From Thermosipho sp. (in: thermotogales) (lineage in GTDB: Bacteria > Thermotogota > Thermotogae > Thermotogales > Fervidobacteriaceae): DNA of 64,000 nt. The notes beneath the pieces were generated by a model. It saw nothing but the letters and a program-made list of their open reading frames with translations. It had not been told where the DNA came from and searched no databases. Shown piece by piece: positions 9,010 through 19,657 of the stretch. Every line of letters begins with the position of its first letter. Within the stretch, counting starts at the first letter, position 1. A program made the position numbers and the translations under genes. The stretch lies in contig JASKLO010000006.1 of the NCBI GenBank assembly GCA_030153605.1, positions 1-64,000 on the forward strand, in the 5' to 3' direction.

Positions 9010-12000
9010 TTATTTAAACAAAAAAGTATAAATTTTAAATGGTTTAAATTCTATTTGTATAGAATTGTTTTTAATTTTTAGTTCCTTTTTAATTTCCTCT
9101 AGACTGTTTGTAAGAAATGCTTTGTTTATTTTAACGTTATCAAATGAAATTTCAACTTTCCCACTGCTTCCTGTTGTTTCAACTAACCTTATTATGAAAT
9201 TATCTCCGATTTTTCTAAATGATAGTATTTTAAAGTTGTCTTTAGAAATTCTTATTCTTGGTATTTTTTTAGATGGTTTTCCCCTCAAAACTCTCAAAGG
9301 TTTGTTATATATATCTGCTTCATTTATAACTTCTAAAATATTTTCCTTTTCATTTGGTTTAACTGCGTATGAAAACTCGTGTTTTCCTTCGTCAGCAAAG
9401 AAATCAGGATAAATTCCCGCTTTTACAAGAGTTAAGCTAATTGTGGAATTAATAACACTATGGCCATATTTTCCGTCATTTATAATTGAGATCCCAAAGT
9501 CATATTGTGAAAGATTAACCCACCTGTGAGCGGGAACTTCGAATCTTGCCTTTTCAAAGTTGGTATTTTGGTGGGTTGCTCTAACAATATAACCGCCATC
9601 TAAATCAAATTTTGCAAATCTTGAAAGAACATTTGTTGGAAAGATTGCTTTTAAAACACAACGCCTATGATGAAAATCAATTGTTGTTTTTATATCTACA
9701 ACATCTGAATCATTCCAGATTATATAATATTGTGTTATTTTTGTTTCTTCGAATTTGTAGTTTACTTTTACTATTTTTCTTAAATTATTTTCTTCAACAA
9801 TTTCAATTGTATCGGCTTTAATCTGAGTTCCAGAGAGAGTATGATGAATATCTATATCCCAATTTTCCCAGAAATAAGGAATATCTTTGTAAACCATCAG
9901 AATGTTTCCCTTGTCCTTAAACAACCATTTATTGGTTAACTTGTGATAGATATTAAAAGTTCCATCTTTATTAATTAAGACTTTTATGTATTTATTTTCA
10001 AGAGTATTATCTGAATAATTGAACGAAGTAAATTCGTTTTTAGATTCTTCAATTTCAAGAACAATTAGACTTAACGGCTCTACAAATTCATCAAGACTGT
10101 ACAAATATTTTCCATCGTATGTTTTTATACAGTCTAATTGTTTGCCATTATATTTTAAATTAAGATATTCAGGAAGTTCAAATTTTAATTTTTGTTTAAA
10201 TGATGCAGGGTTAAATATTGTCAGGTATTTATCTTTTTTATACAAAGGAATGGAATTTATAAGTTCATTTAGGAAATATATAACCTTATTCAAGTCTTTT
10301 TCTGCATCTTCATATACTTCTTTAATTGATGATCCGGTGATTATGTCATGAAATTCTAAGGTAAGTACTTTTTTCCAAAGTTTATCAATTTCATCTTGTT
10401 TGTTAAGCTTGAACAAAGCGTTTAAAGCTTCAGCTTCAAAAAGCAGACGTTCAGCTTCTTTGTGCAATTTTTTTATCCTTGCTTGAGAAGATAGAGTTCC
10501 TCTGTGAAGTTCAAGATACAATTCATTATCCCAAACTGGAACTTTTTTATCTGAAATTTCCTCTTTTAAATTTTTGCAAAAATCCTCAATTTTTGAAAAT
10601 TTAAGATTTGGTATATCTGGAAAATTTTTAAGTATTGTATAACTTTCGCACATTTCTTCAGTGGGTCCTCCACCGCCGTCACCGTATCCAACAGAAACCA
10701 TAGTGAAAGAGGAAAGATCTTTTTGTTTGAAATTATTCCAGGTACTATAAATTGTTTTAGGAGAAATTTTTCCACCATATCCTCCTTCTTCATTGTTAAA
10801 GCTATGATATATAACTTCGCTACCATCTATTCCGCGCCAAACACAAATATCATAAGGAAATTCGTTTGTTTCATTCCAATTAAGTTTCGTGGTTAAAAAG
10901 AATTCTATATCTGCTTCTTTTAGAATTTGGGGTAAAGTCCATGGGAATCCGAAAACATCGGGAAGCCAACAGACTTTAGATTTAATTCCAAATTTTTGAA
11001 TAAAATATTTTTGACCATAATAAAATTGTCTTATTAGTGATTCTGTACTGGGAATATTACAATCTGATTCTACCCACATTCCACCCACAGGTTCCCAGTT
11101 CCCTGATTTAATAAGGCTTTTTATTTCTTCAAAAATTTCAGGAGATTCATTTTCAATATCTTCATACATTTGAGCAGATGATTGTGAAAAAATAAAATAG
11201 GGGTATTTTTTTGCAAGTTGCACAGAATTTGAAAAAGTTCTAATTATTTTCCTTTTTGTTTCTTCTATAGGCCAGAGCCAGGCGTAATCAATATGAGCAT
11301 GGCCTACTAAGTATACTTTTCCAATTTTGGGGAATACGTTTTTTAGCTTTTCAATTTTTTTCTTATAAATAAAGAAATTCTTAATTATTTCTTTTTTTAA
11401 ATCTTTAGAAATTCCATATGAAGGCGAAAAATCTAATGTAGACCAAGTAGTTGTCACATCATATTCTATTGTGGGATTTTCCTTTACTTTTGAAATAAAT
11501 TCATTTGTAGAATGAGGTATGTTTAGTTTATATAAAAAAGAATTTGTTAAATCTATTAATCTTTTTATTAAAGGTTTATTTTGGGTTTCTTCGCAAAGTT
11601 GTATGACATTATTGACGTATAAAATAACATCTTTTATTTCTTTGTCAAATTCTATTAAGAATGCCTCTTTAAAAATTGGATTTTCTTTTTTACCAAAAAG
11701 AGATCTAGGAACAGTTTCAATTTCAATTCTGTGATTTTTTCCATCACAAAATGGAGTTAAATCAATCATAGTATGATAAATATTTATTTCTCCATAAGGT
11801 TTTCCATCTATTTTTACAAGACTTTCTCCACCGAACCAACCAGATAGATAGGTGTGATTTTTCTGATTTAGAATTAATTCAGTTGAAAAAATTGCTGGAA
11901 GGTTTGTATCATCCCAGATATATGGAATTTTAATTTTCTTATCAAAATATTTCCAATTTGATATTGGTGTCTTATTTGAAATGGAATATGGTATTAATTC

Positions 12001-12051
12001 TCCAAGAAGCCTTTTTAAGTGCCTAATTTCGAAATCTAGTCTTCTATCCAT
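9010..12051 (-). CDS. GH38 alpha-mannosidase
   Basis: VGHAHIDYAWLWPIEETKRK, CWLPDVFGFPWTLPQIL, LEFHDIITGSSI. Confidence 0.93.
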   Translation of the reverse strand: MDRRLDFEIRHLKRLLGELIPYSISNKTPISNWKYFDKKIKIPYIWDDTNLPAIFSTELILNQKNHTYLSGWFGGESLVKIDGKPYGEINIYHTMIDLTPFCDGKNHRIEIETVPRSLFGKKENPIFKEAFLIEFDKEIKDVILYVNNVIQLCEETQNKPLIKRLIDLTNSFLYKLNIPHSTNEFISKVKENPTIEYDVTTTWSTLDFSPSYGISKDLKKEIIKNFFIYKKKIEKLKNVFPKIGKVYLVGHAHIDYAWLWPIEETKRKIIRTFSNSVQLAKKYPYFIFSQSSAQMYEDIENESPEIFEEIKSLIKSGNWEPVGGMWVESDCNIPSTESLIRQFYYGQKYFIQKFGIKSKVCWLPDVFGFPWTLPQILKEADIEFFLTTKLNWNETNEFPYDICVWRGIDGSEVIYHSFNNEEGGYGGKISPKTIYSTWNNFKQKDLSSFTMVSVGYGDGGGGPTEEMCESYTILKNFPDIPNLKFSKIEDFCKNLKEEISDKKVPVWDNELYLELHRGTLSSQARIKKLHKEAERLLFEAEALNALFKLNKQDEIDKLWKKVLTLEFHDIITGSSIKEVYEDAEKDLNKVIYFLNELINSIPLYKKDKYLTIFNPASFKQKLKFELPEYLNLKYNGKQLDCIKTYDGKYLYSLDEFVEPLSLIVLEIEESKNEFTSFNYSDNTLENKYIKVLINKDGTFNIYHKLTNKWLFKDKGNILMVYKDIPYFWENWDIDIHHTLSGTQIKADTIEIVEENNLRKIVKVNYKFEETKITQYYIIWNDSDVVDIKTTIDFHHRRCVLKAIFPTNVLSRFAKFDLDGGYIVRATHQNTNFEKARFEVPAHRWVNLSQYDFGISIINDGKYGHSVINSTISLTLVKAGIYPDFFADEGKHEFSYAVKPNEKENILEVINEADIYNKPLRVLRGKPSKKIPRIRISKDNFKILSFRKIGDNFIIRLVETTGSSGKVEISFDNVKINKAFLTNSLEEIKKELKIKNNSIQIEFKPFKIYTFLFK

Positions 12052-12286
12052 TTTAACAACTCCTTTCTACTAACTATTAACTATTATACCTTTTTTAAAC
12101 CAATTCTTATCATTTTTCATACTAGTTGTTTTAGAAGTTTCAAAAATCAAAAACTTTTGTTTAAAAGACACTTATCTTATACTTTCACAAAATCGTTTCA
12201 CCAGCGCGTTGTATGGGTAATGCTTTCTTTTTAATTTGTATCAATTGTTTTGATTTCGTTAGTACCAACTATAATTAAAAAAATTA

Positions 12287-12321
12287 AAATACCCATCCCA
12301 ATTAAATCAGGATGGGTATTT
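12287..12321 (-). terminator. Rho-independent terminator-like hairpin
   Basis: AAATACCCATCC...GGATGGGTATTT 12-bp perfect stem with T-rich flank on minus strand. Confidence 0.7.
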
Positions 12322-12448
12322 ATTATACTTTTAATAATACTTGATAAGTCTTAATAAATATTGCTGCATTTGCTTTGTAGAGTAATACTTATCTGAATCT
12401 TTTCTTAAATTATTAAAACAAGGAAACTCCATATTTTTCTTTGTAAAA

Positions 12449-12495
12449 AAAACACCCCCAAAAGTTATGTTTTTTTTTCACTTTCGGGGGTGTTT
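12449..12495 (-). terminator. Intrinsic terminator downstream of acpP
   Basis: AAACACCCCC...GGGGGTGTTT stem followed by T-run on minus strand. Confidence 0.75.
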
Positions 12496-12547
12496 CTTAT
12501 GAATTTCATTTATTGTTTTCAATGTGTAGTTACCATCTTAATAATTT

Positions 12548-12778
12548 TTATATTCTTTGAGATAATAGATCAATAACGTCTTTAACAGTTTTGATTTTGG
12601 ATAAGTCGGAATCATCTACTTTAATTCCAAATTCATCTTCGAAAGCCATAATAAGATCAACCATATCCAAAGAATCAGCGCCTAAATCATCAACTAAGTT
12701 TTTCTCTTCAGTTACTTCAGAAACATCTACTCCAAGTTGTTCAGCAATAAGCTCTCTAATTTTTTCAACATCTGCCAT
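12548..12778 (-). CDS. acpP: Acyl carrier protein
   Basis: [26 protein letters not shown] phosphopantetheine motif. Confidence 0.97.
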   Translation of the reverse strand: MADVEKIRELIAEQLGVDVSEVTEEKNLVDDLGADSLDMVDLIMAFEDEFGIKVDDSDLSKIKTVKDVIDLLSQRI

Positions 12779-12918
12779 ATTAACACCTCCCCAATCTTCT
12801 ATACAAAAAAATAATATCACATCTCAAAATTAGTGTCAAGTAAGAAAGTTAAATTAGTTTAATTTTTATTACAAGACAAAAGTTATATAAATAAATGTTT
12901 TAAGGAAATTAAAGAATT

Positions 12919-14511
12919 TTAAATGCTAAGCAAAAATTTAGAAAACTCCTTGAGAGATTTTTCAGGGATATTATCAATTTCTTCAGTGTGGGGATTATAA
13001 CTAAATAATTCAAAAAGCTGAAGGATAAATTCTGAAATGTTATTTGGAACCTGAAAGTTTTCAATAAAATCATCCAAGGATGTTAATCCATTTTCAAGTA
13101 AATCTGCAATTTGTTTTGAGAGAGGAAAATGAAATTCAGAAATTATTTCTAAAGTTTTTTCTAGAATAAAATCAATAGGATCATGAGTGAATAAGAAAGA
13201 TTGATAAAATGAATTTAGAGTTTTTGCTAAGACAAGACCTTCGCCATCACCAAATAGTGAAATGGAAATTTTGGTTACATTTTTTTCTATTAAAATTGGA
13301 TTTGCACCAACAATATACATGCTTGAAATAATGTATGGAATATATCTTAAAAATTCCTTTTTTTTCTCGCCTATTTCTTTTATCTCAAGTTTAAACATAA
13401 ATTCATCTAAATTTATTTCTCCTTCATCGTCAGTAATATCAAATATAATATTTAATTCCTCTTCGAATGGAAATTGAACCTTTTCTAATTTTTGTTCTAT
13501 ATGTTCTTTTTCTTTTAGAACATTTTTTAAAAATTCATAGTAATCAGGATCAACATCTTTTATTTCTTCAACCAATTCTTGTTTTAAACCTTTAGTGAAA
13601 AGTTGAATTTTCAAATAATTTTCTTTAAATTCATCACCAGCAAGTTTTAAGTTTTCTTCAGCTTCTTCGTAAAAACCTAAATGTTTTTGTAAAAGGCCTA
13701 GTTCGTTATACACTTCTGGACTTGGATAATTATTGACAAGCTCTTTTAAAAGTTGTAAAGCCTGAAAATGTTTCCCAAGTTTAGTAAGTGTATAAGATAA
13801 ATTATAAGCAATTTCTGGCTTATATTCTATAGACAAACCTTCTCTAAAAGCTTTTTCAGCTTTCTCAAATTGATATCTTGTATTATATAAGACGCCAAGT
13901 CTTAAATAAATTTCTGGTAATTTTTCAATTTTTAATGCTGATTTATATGCAACTTCAGCATCATGAAATTGTTCGTTTTCAAAGTAAACATCGCCAATTT
14001 TTAACAGTGGTAATGAAAATTCCTTGTTTAATTCAAATGATTTCATATACATTTCTATCGCTTCATCATATTCTTTTTTAAGATATAGAATATTACCTAG
14101 TTCGTAATAAGCTAAGTAAAAATTTGGATTCATCGAAATAGCACGCTTCATTTCTATTTCTGCGTTGTCATAATCAGAAAGTTTAGAAAATAAGAGACCA
14201 TAATAAAAGTGATATCTATAGTCGTACATTAAATTTTTTGCTTTTTCAAGAAATTCTTTAGCTTGTTCTATTTTGTTTTCATTTAAGTTCTTTTTAAATG
14301 CTTCGTAGTAAAAATAAACTAAATAGCTTTTCCAGTATTCACTTTTTTCTATTTCATACTGGGCTTCAAGACCTCTTATAATAATTTCCAAAGGAATTTT
14401 GTCCATCTCAGTTATAAGAGGTAAATCTTCTACAAGTACAGGGAGTTTTACGGGCAAATTTTGTGACTTTGCAATTTCAGGTTTTATTGGTAAATAAACA
14501 ATTGCTTTAAT
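12919..14511 (-). CDS. Tetratricopeptide-repeat protein; probable non-ATG (ATT) start at 14511, conservative TTG start at 14457
   Basis: Multiple TPR motifs; AGGAGG at 14520-14525 positions ATT 14511 optimally (8 nt). Confidence 0.7.
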   Translation of the reverse strand: MKAIVYLPIKPEIAKSQNLPVKLPVLVEDLPLITEMDKIPLEIIIRGLEAQYEIEKSEYWKSYLVYFYYEAFKKNLNENKIEQAKEFLEKAKNLMYDYRYHFYYGLLFSKLSDYDNAEIEMKRAISMNPNFYLAYYELGNILYLKKEYDEAIEMYMKSFELNKEFSLPLLKIGDVYFENEQFHDAEVAYKSALKIEKLPEIYLRLGVLYNTRYQFEKAEKAFREGLSIEYKPEIAYNLSYTLTKLGKHFQALQLLKELVNNYPSPEVYNELGLLQKHLGFYEEAEENLKLAGDEFKENYLKIQLFTKGLKQELVEEIKDVDPDYYEFLKNVLKEKEHIEQKLEKVQFPFEEELNIIFDITDDEGEINLDEFMFKLEIKEIGEKKKEFLRYIPYIISSMYIVGANPILIEKNVTKISISLFGDGEGLVLAKTLNSFYQSFLFTHDPIDFILEKTLEIISEFHFPLSKQIADLLENGLTSLDDFIENFQVPNNISEFILQLFELFSYNPHTEEIDNIPEKSLKEFSKFLLSI

Positions 14512-14523
14512 TTTATTCGCCTC

Positions 14524-14856
14524 CTAACCAATTTTTCCAAAATTTCTGCCAGAAATTATATGAAAATGAATGTGAGGTATTTCCTGGCCAGCAGATTTGC
14601 CATTATTAACGACTAATCTGTATTCATCAAACCCTAGCTTTTTTGAAATGCTTTTAATTATTTCAAATATCTTCCAGAATCTTCTACTATCATCTTCGCA
14701 GAGTTCATTAATTGTAGGTACATGTTTTTTGTATATTAAAAGAAGATGAATAGGAGCAACTGGATTAATATCCTTTATAATAATGAAATCTTCATCTTCA
14801 TACAGTTTTTCAGAGGGAATTTCATTATTAATAATTTTACAAAAAACACAATCCAT
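14524..14856 (-). CDS. HIT-family protein (HinT-like)
   Basis: CVFCKIINNEIPSEKLYED ... GQEIPHIHFHIISGR histidine triad. Confidence 0.93.
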   Translation of the reverse strand: MDCVFCKIINNEIPSEKLYEDEDFIIIKDINPVAPIHLLLIYKKHVPTINELCEDDSRRFWKIFEIIKSISKKLGFDEYRLVVNNGKSAGQEIPHIHFHIISGRNFGKIG

Positions 14857-14871
14857 ATTTCCACTCCTTTT

Positions 14872-16140
14872 CTAATAATCTAATAAAATTGAAGAGTTGT
14901 CTTTAACTATATCAATATAAGAGGAAAATCTTTTTGAAAATTTAGATTTGAATAAAGTTAATTTATGAATAGAAGTTTTATATACTTTTGCAACTGAAAA
15001 ATTTGAGAGAGATAGATTTTCAAATAACGTGTTTTTTGAACGCAAATATGAAATTTTATTTATATTAGCATTCAAGATCCCTGAATTTACAAGTTTAATG
15101 TTGGAAAAGTTGTCAATATTTAATGCGTAGGATGTTAAATTATATGCATTTACATTTGAAAAACCATCAATCGAAAGATTTTCTATTTTTGAATTGTTAA
15201 TAATAACAAGTCTTGAATTAGAAATATTCAAATTTGTTATAGTGGAATTTTCAACAACAACAAGTGGGGAAAATTGAGTAGTCATACTATCAATGTTTGA
15301 ATCTTTTATTATTACGACATTGGTTTTTTTAATGTTAATATTGCTTTGTTTTGATTTTTCAATAAACAATAGTTTCCCACCATCAGAGTTAATGTTTCCA
15401 TTTAATAAAGAGGTATTTAAGTAAATTGTTCCATTTTGTTGTAAAGAAATATCAATTTTACCAGATATAATAGAACCTTGAGGAATAAATAAATTACCTT
15501 TAACAAAAATTTGTGCTGTACCTACAGTTTTTAGTTCTGCTCCTGGTTCAAAAAACAAGGTAGAATGTTCTGGAATAATTATTTTTCCAATGGCTTTATA
15601 AGGAGATTTAGAAGAGAGTAAAATCATTTTGTTGTTGATTCCACCAATAGGTGTCTGAGAATCAATGGGAGTAATATTGCTAACACTAGGTTTAATATAA
15701 ACAAACCCACCAATATTTCCAGCCTCATCTTTACTGCATGCAACTACAGGTGTATTGTCTAACCTTTCAAAATTTTTATTTAAACTTTTTTTGAAAAAAT
15801 CTATTCTTGAATTAAAATCAACCTGTACAACTTCATTTTCGTTGTCAAAGATTGCCAAGCTGGGATCTTTTAAGTTAAAAATTGTTTCTGAAGGAGGAAT
15901 TGTATCTACAGTAATCTTAAAAATAAATTCTTCATATTGACCAAGAAGCCTTAAGGAATGAGCTCCTTCTTCAAAATCAAGACCATTGATCACATTATCT
16001 GTGATTTCATTACCATCAAAAAAAGCTTTTAAGCCATCAAATTCAAAGTATTCATCATTAATTCCAACAAATTTAGGAATTTTTAATGAAAATGAAAATA
16101 CACATACAAAAATAAAGATTACAATAAAAGTCTTTTTCAT
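14872..16140 (-). CDS. Secreted hypothetical protein with predicted parallel beta-helix region
   Basis: Signal peptide; repeated I/N-rich rungs (NLNISNSRLVIINNSKIENLSIDGFSNVNAYNLTSYALNI). Confidence 0.6.
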   Translation of the reverse strand: MKKTFIVIFIFVCVFSFSLKIPKFVGINDEYFEFDGLKAFFDGNEITDNVINGLDFEEGAHSLRLLGQYEEFIFKITVDTIPPSETIFNLKDPSLAIFDNENEVVQVDFNSRIDFFKKSLNKNFERLDNTPVVACSKDEAGNIGGFVYIKPSVSNITPIDSQTPIGGINNKMILLSSKSPYKAIGKIIIPEHSTLFFEPGAELKTVGTAQIFVKGNLFIPQGSIISGKIDISLQQNGTIYLNTSLLNGNINSDGGKLLFIEKSKQSNINIKKTNVVIIKDSNIDSMTTQFSPLVVVENSTITNLNISNSRLVIINNSKIENLSIDGFSNVNAYNLTSYALNIDNFSNIKLVNSGILNANINKISYLRSKNTLFENLSLSNFSVAKVYKTSIHKLTLFKSKFSKRFSSYIDIVKDNSSILLDY

Positions 16141-16812
16141 TTATACCTCCAAAGATTCTCCTGGTTTTAGGATTACACATTTAATACCTAATTTTTCAAC
16201 TAACATTTTAAACTTTTCTTCGTCAGCATTAATTACGTCCCAGGTGTTATAGTGCATTGGTATAACTATTTTAGGTTTAATCATTTCGGTAGCGATTACT
16301 GCATCATTTACATCCATAACAAAATTACCACCAATTGGTAACAATGCAACATCTACTCCTTTTATTAATTCCATATCTTTTGTAAGGCCAGTATCACCAG
16401 CATGATATACAGACTTTTCGGCGGAAATTAGAAAACCACCAGGATTTCCTCCATAAATGATTTTTCCATTTTCTATAATTCCTGATCCATGAAGAGCGGG
16501 TGTCATTTTTAATTTTCCAAAATCGAATTCTTTAGAACCGCCAATATGCATAGGGTGTATTTTTTTAACTCCTTTTGATTGGAGGTAATTACATATTTCA
16601 AAGTTTGAGATGACTGTGGCACCATATTTTTCAGAAATTTCAACAGTATCTCCTATATGATCACCGTGGCCATGAGTTACAAGAATGTAATCTATTTGAG
16701 GCAATGTAAAATTATTTGGATATGCTGGATTTCCGGTTATGAAAGGATCAATAATGATATTTTTTTTATCTTCAATTAAAAAAGCAGCATGACCCAAAAA
16801 TGTGATTTTCAT
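16141..16812 (-). CDS. UPF0173-type metal-dependent hydrolase (metallo-beta-lactamase fold)
   Basis: [36 protein letters not shown]. Confidence 0.92.
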   Translation of the reverse strand: MKITFLGHAAFLIEDKKNIIIDPFITGNPAYPNNFTLPQIDYILVTHGHGDHIGDTVEISEKYGATVISNFEICNYLQSKGVKKIHPMHIGGSKEFDFGKLKMTPALHGSGIIENGKIIYGGNPGGFLISAEKSVYHAGDTGLTKDMELIKGVDVALLPIGGNFVMDVNDAVIATEMIKPKIVIPMHYNTWDVINADEEKFKMLVEKLGIKCVILKPGESLEV

Positions 16813-16916
16813 TTTCCCACCTCCCTTTTAAATTATACTCTATAACACGTCTATTATGCAAGAAAAATATTTTTTGATAAACTCATTTCATGATAAAATC
16901 AAATGGGGGTGATTTT

Positions 16917-18284
16917 TTGAAAGTTGATCTGTTATTTGCCGAAATTGGTTCAACTACAACTGTAATTACTGCATTTGATGGTTTAGGGGAAAAAGTTAAA
17001 ATAATTGGTCAAGGTGAGCATTGGACCACCGTCAATGAAGGAGACGTAACTATTGGAATTGAAAATGCGATTAAAAAATTAAAAGAGAAAATCGGTGAAA
17101 AGAATTTAACCTGGAATAAGTTTGCTGCATCAAGTAGTGCAGCAGGTGGATTAAAAATGACTGTACATGGTTTAGTTTATGATATGACGGTAAGGGCAGC
17201 AAAAGAGGCTGCTTTAGGAGCTGGAGCAGTCATTAAATATGTTACAGCTGGAAAAATGGATGAATTTCAGTTGCATAAAATTAAAGAAATTTCACCTAAA
17301 TTGATTCTTTTGGCTGGTGGTGTAGATTACGGAGAAAAAGAAACAGTAATTCATAATGCGAAATTATTAGCTAAACTTGATTTAGATGTTCCAATAATTT
17401 TTGCAGGAAACGTTGCGGCTGCTGAACAGGTCGAATTCATTTTAACTAGTGCAGGCAAAAAGGTTTTTATTACTGAAAATGTTTATCCAAAAATTGATGA
17501 ATTAAATGTAGAACCTACTAGAAATATAATTAAAGAAGTCTTCGCTGAACATATTACTAAAGCTCCTGGAATGGAAAAAATTTATGATATTGTTGATTAC
17601 AAAGTTCATACGACACCTGGGGCCGTAATGAAGGCAACAGAGTTACTTTCAGAGATGTTTGGAGATGTTATGACAGTTGATATTGGAGGAGCTACGACTG
17701 ATGTAGATTCAGTTACTGAAGGAAGTGGTGAAATACAGGAAATAATGATTTCACCAGAACCAGTTGCTAAAAGAACAGTTGAAGGAGATTTAGGATTATT
17801 TGTAAATGCCCATACTGTAATAGAAATGATTGGAGAAGAAAATCTTAGAAAAGAATTTTTTGATTTTGACGAACTTGTTAAGCGAATTTCACCATATCCT
17901 AAAACAGAAAGAGATGAATATTTTATTTCAAAATTAGCTTTATTCTGTTTTCAACAAGGAATTAGAAGGCATGTTGGAATTAAAAAGCATTTGTATACTC
18001 CTCTTGGTAGAAAATTAGTTGCTGAAGGTAAAGATTTAACCGCTGTAAAGTATTTATTTGGAACCGGTGGTTTTTTGAGCCGTTCAAAATTTGCCAAAGA
18101 AGTGTTAAGTTCAATTAATTACCTCTCAAAACTCCATCCAATGGAATTACTTCCTCAGGAGGAAGTAAAAATATATAGAGACAAATATTATATTTTTGCA
18201 GCGATAGGGGTAATTTCATCTGAAATTGATAAAGAAATTGCTAAGAATATCTTGAAAATAGATTTAGAGAGGATAGGAGGATAA
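16917..18284 (+). CDS. GlmL/MutL-family protein (B12 aminomutase-associated ASKHA ATPase)
   Basis: LFAEIGSTTTVITAFDG ... MTVDIGGATTDVDSV ... FGTGGFLSRS; TTG start after GGGGGTG. Confidence 0.8.
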   Translation: MKVDLLFAEIGSTTTVITAFDGLGEKVKIIGQGEHWTTVNEGDVTIGIENAIKKLKEKIGEKNLTWNKFAASSSAAGGLKMTVHGLVYDMTVRAAKEAALGAGAVIKYVTAGKMDEFQLHKIKEISPKLILLAGGVDYGEKETVIHNAKLLAKLDLDVPIIFAGNVAAAEQVEFILTSAGKKVFITENVYPKIDELNVEPTRNIIKEVFAEHITKAPGMEKIYDIVDYKVHTTPGAVMKATELLSEMFGDVMTVDIGGATTDVDSVTEGSGEIQEIMISPEPVAKRTVEGDLGLFVNAHTVIEMIGEENLRKEFFDFDELVKRISPYPKTERDEYFISKLALFCFQQGIRRHVGIKKHLYTPLGRKLVAEGKDLTAVKYLFGTGGFLSRSKFAKEVLSSINYLSKLHPMELLPQEEVKIYRDKYYIFAAIGVISSEIDKEIAKNILKIDLERIGG

Positions 18285-18287
18285 AAT

Positions 18288-18875
18288 ATGTATGAAAAAG
18301 AAAAAGTTTTGGTTGTTCCTGCAGAAGATGTAGAAAGGATATGTGAAGGAAAGGTAGGTTTAGTGGAGGTTCCTGAATATGATATAATTAATTTAATAAA
18401 AGAAAAAGGCTTTTTTGTAGAAAGGGAAAAAGCGGAATTTGATGAGACAATAAGGCAAGTTATTCCATATATTCTTTTAAGAGAAAATGGAAAATTTCTC
18501 CTTTTTAAAAGGACTACAGCACAAGGAGAAAAAAGATTACATAATAAGTTGGCAATAGGTGTCGGCGGACATATTAATACAGAAGATTCATTGAACCCTC
18601 TTGAAGCTTTTTATGTTGGTTTAGAAAGAGAAGTAAACGAAGAAGTAGATGTTGAAATAAAAACTCTCAATTATGTGGGGGTTATTAATGTTGTCGATAC
18701 TCCTGTGAGTAGAGTTCATGTGGGATTGTGCTATATTGCTGATGTAAAATACAAAGGTTTAGTTGAAAAAGACAAATTTCAGGAGATTTTCACTAACTCT
18801 CCACTTGATTTTATAGGGGAGATGGAAGGATGGAGCAAAGCAGTAGTAGAGTACTTAGAGCGTACGCAAAAATAA
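18288..18875 (+). CDS. NUDIX-like phosphoesterase
   Basis: GVGGHINTEDSLNPLEAFYVGLEREVNEEVD NUDIX-like box. Confidence 0.75.
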   Translation: MYEKEKVLVVPAEDVERICEGKVGLVEVPEYDIINLIKEKGFFVEREKAEFDETIRQVIPYILLRENGKFLLFKRTTAQGEKRLHNKLAIGVGGHINTEDSLNPLEAFYVGLEREVNEEVDVEIKTLNYVGVINVVDTPVSRVHVGLCYIADVKYKGLVEKDKFQEIFTNSPLDFIGEMEGWSKAVVEYLERTQK

Positions 18876-19657
18876 ATCTTTTTTTAGATGTATTGGGTAA
18901 AAGAGAAGATGGTTATCATGAAATCATTTCGCTTTTCCAAAATATTTCTCTCTATGATAGATTAATTATTTCAAAAATTGATAATGGAATTGAAATTAAA
19001 TCAAATATTAATTTGCCAAATAATATCTTGTACAAAGTTTGGGAAATTTTTAGAAATAAAATTAAAACTCCAAACTATGGATTCAAAATAGAACTCGAAA
19101 AAAACATTCCGATTGAAGCAGGTTTAGGTGGAGGTAGTTCAGATGCTGCTGCTTTTATAAAGTTCTTGGGAGATGAGTTTAATGTTCCAAAAGAACAATT
19201 AATTTTACTTGCAGCAGAAGTTGGTAGTGATGTTCCCTTTTTTTTAGAAGGTGGTACTGCAATAATTAAGGGTAGAGGAGAAATTATAGAAAAATTATTA
19301 CCTATAAAAGGTTATAAAGTTAAAATTTTAAGTATGAATAAAGGGGTTTCTACAAAGAGTGCGTATGAAATGTTGAAGCCATCTTTGTTTGGTAAAGCAA
19401 AATGTAATGTATATAAGTTATATGAAGCATATCAACTTAGAGATTTAAAAGACATTCAAAACTGTACTTACAATATTTTTGAAAAAGTTTTACTTCCAAT
19501 AAGGTCCGATATTGTATCAGCTATTAAAAAATTGAAGAAAGAATGTATAGTTGCAGCTATGACAGGAAGTGGAAGTGCAGTATATGGAATAACTTTAGAA
19601 AATGGGGACTATGAGTTTGTGACACGAGGTGTTGAATATGAGGAAATTAAGTTATAA
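18830..19657 (+). CDS. ispE: 4-diphosphocytidyl-2-C-methyl-D-erythritol kinase
   Basis: RAYAKINLFLDVLGKREDGYHE; PIEAGLGGGSSDAAA. Confidence 0.95.
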   Translation: MEQSSSRVLRAYAKINLFLDVLGKREDGYHEIISLFQNISLYDRLIISKIDNGIEIKSNINLPNNILYKVWEIFRNKIKTPNYGFKIELEKNIPIEAGLGGGSSDAAAFIKFLGDEFNVPKEQLILLAAEVGSDVPFFLEGGTAIIKGRGEIIEKLLPIKGYKVKILSMNKGVSTKSAYEMLKPSLFGKAKCNVYKLYEAYQLRDLKDIQNCTYNIFEKVLLPIRSDIVSAIKKLKKECIVAAMTGSGSAVYGITLENGDYEFVTRGVEYEEIKL

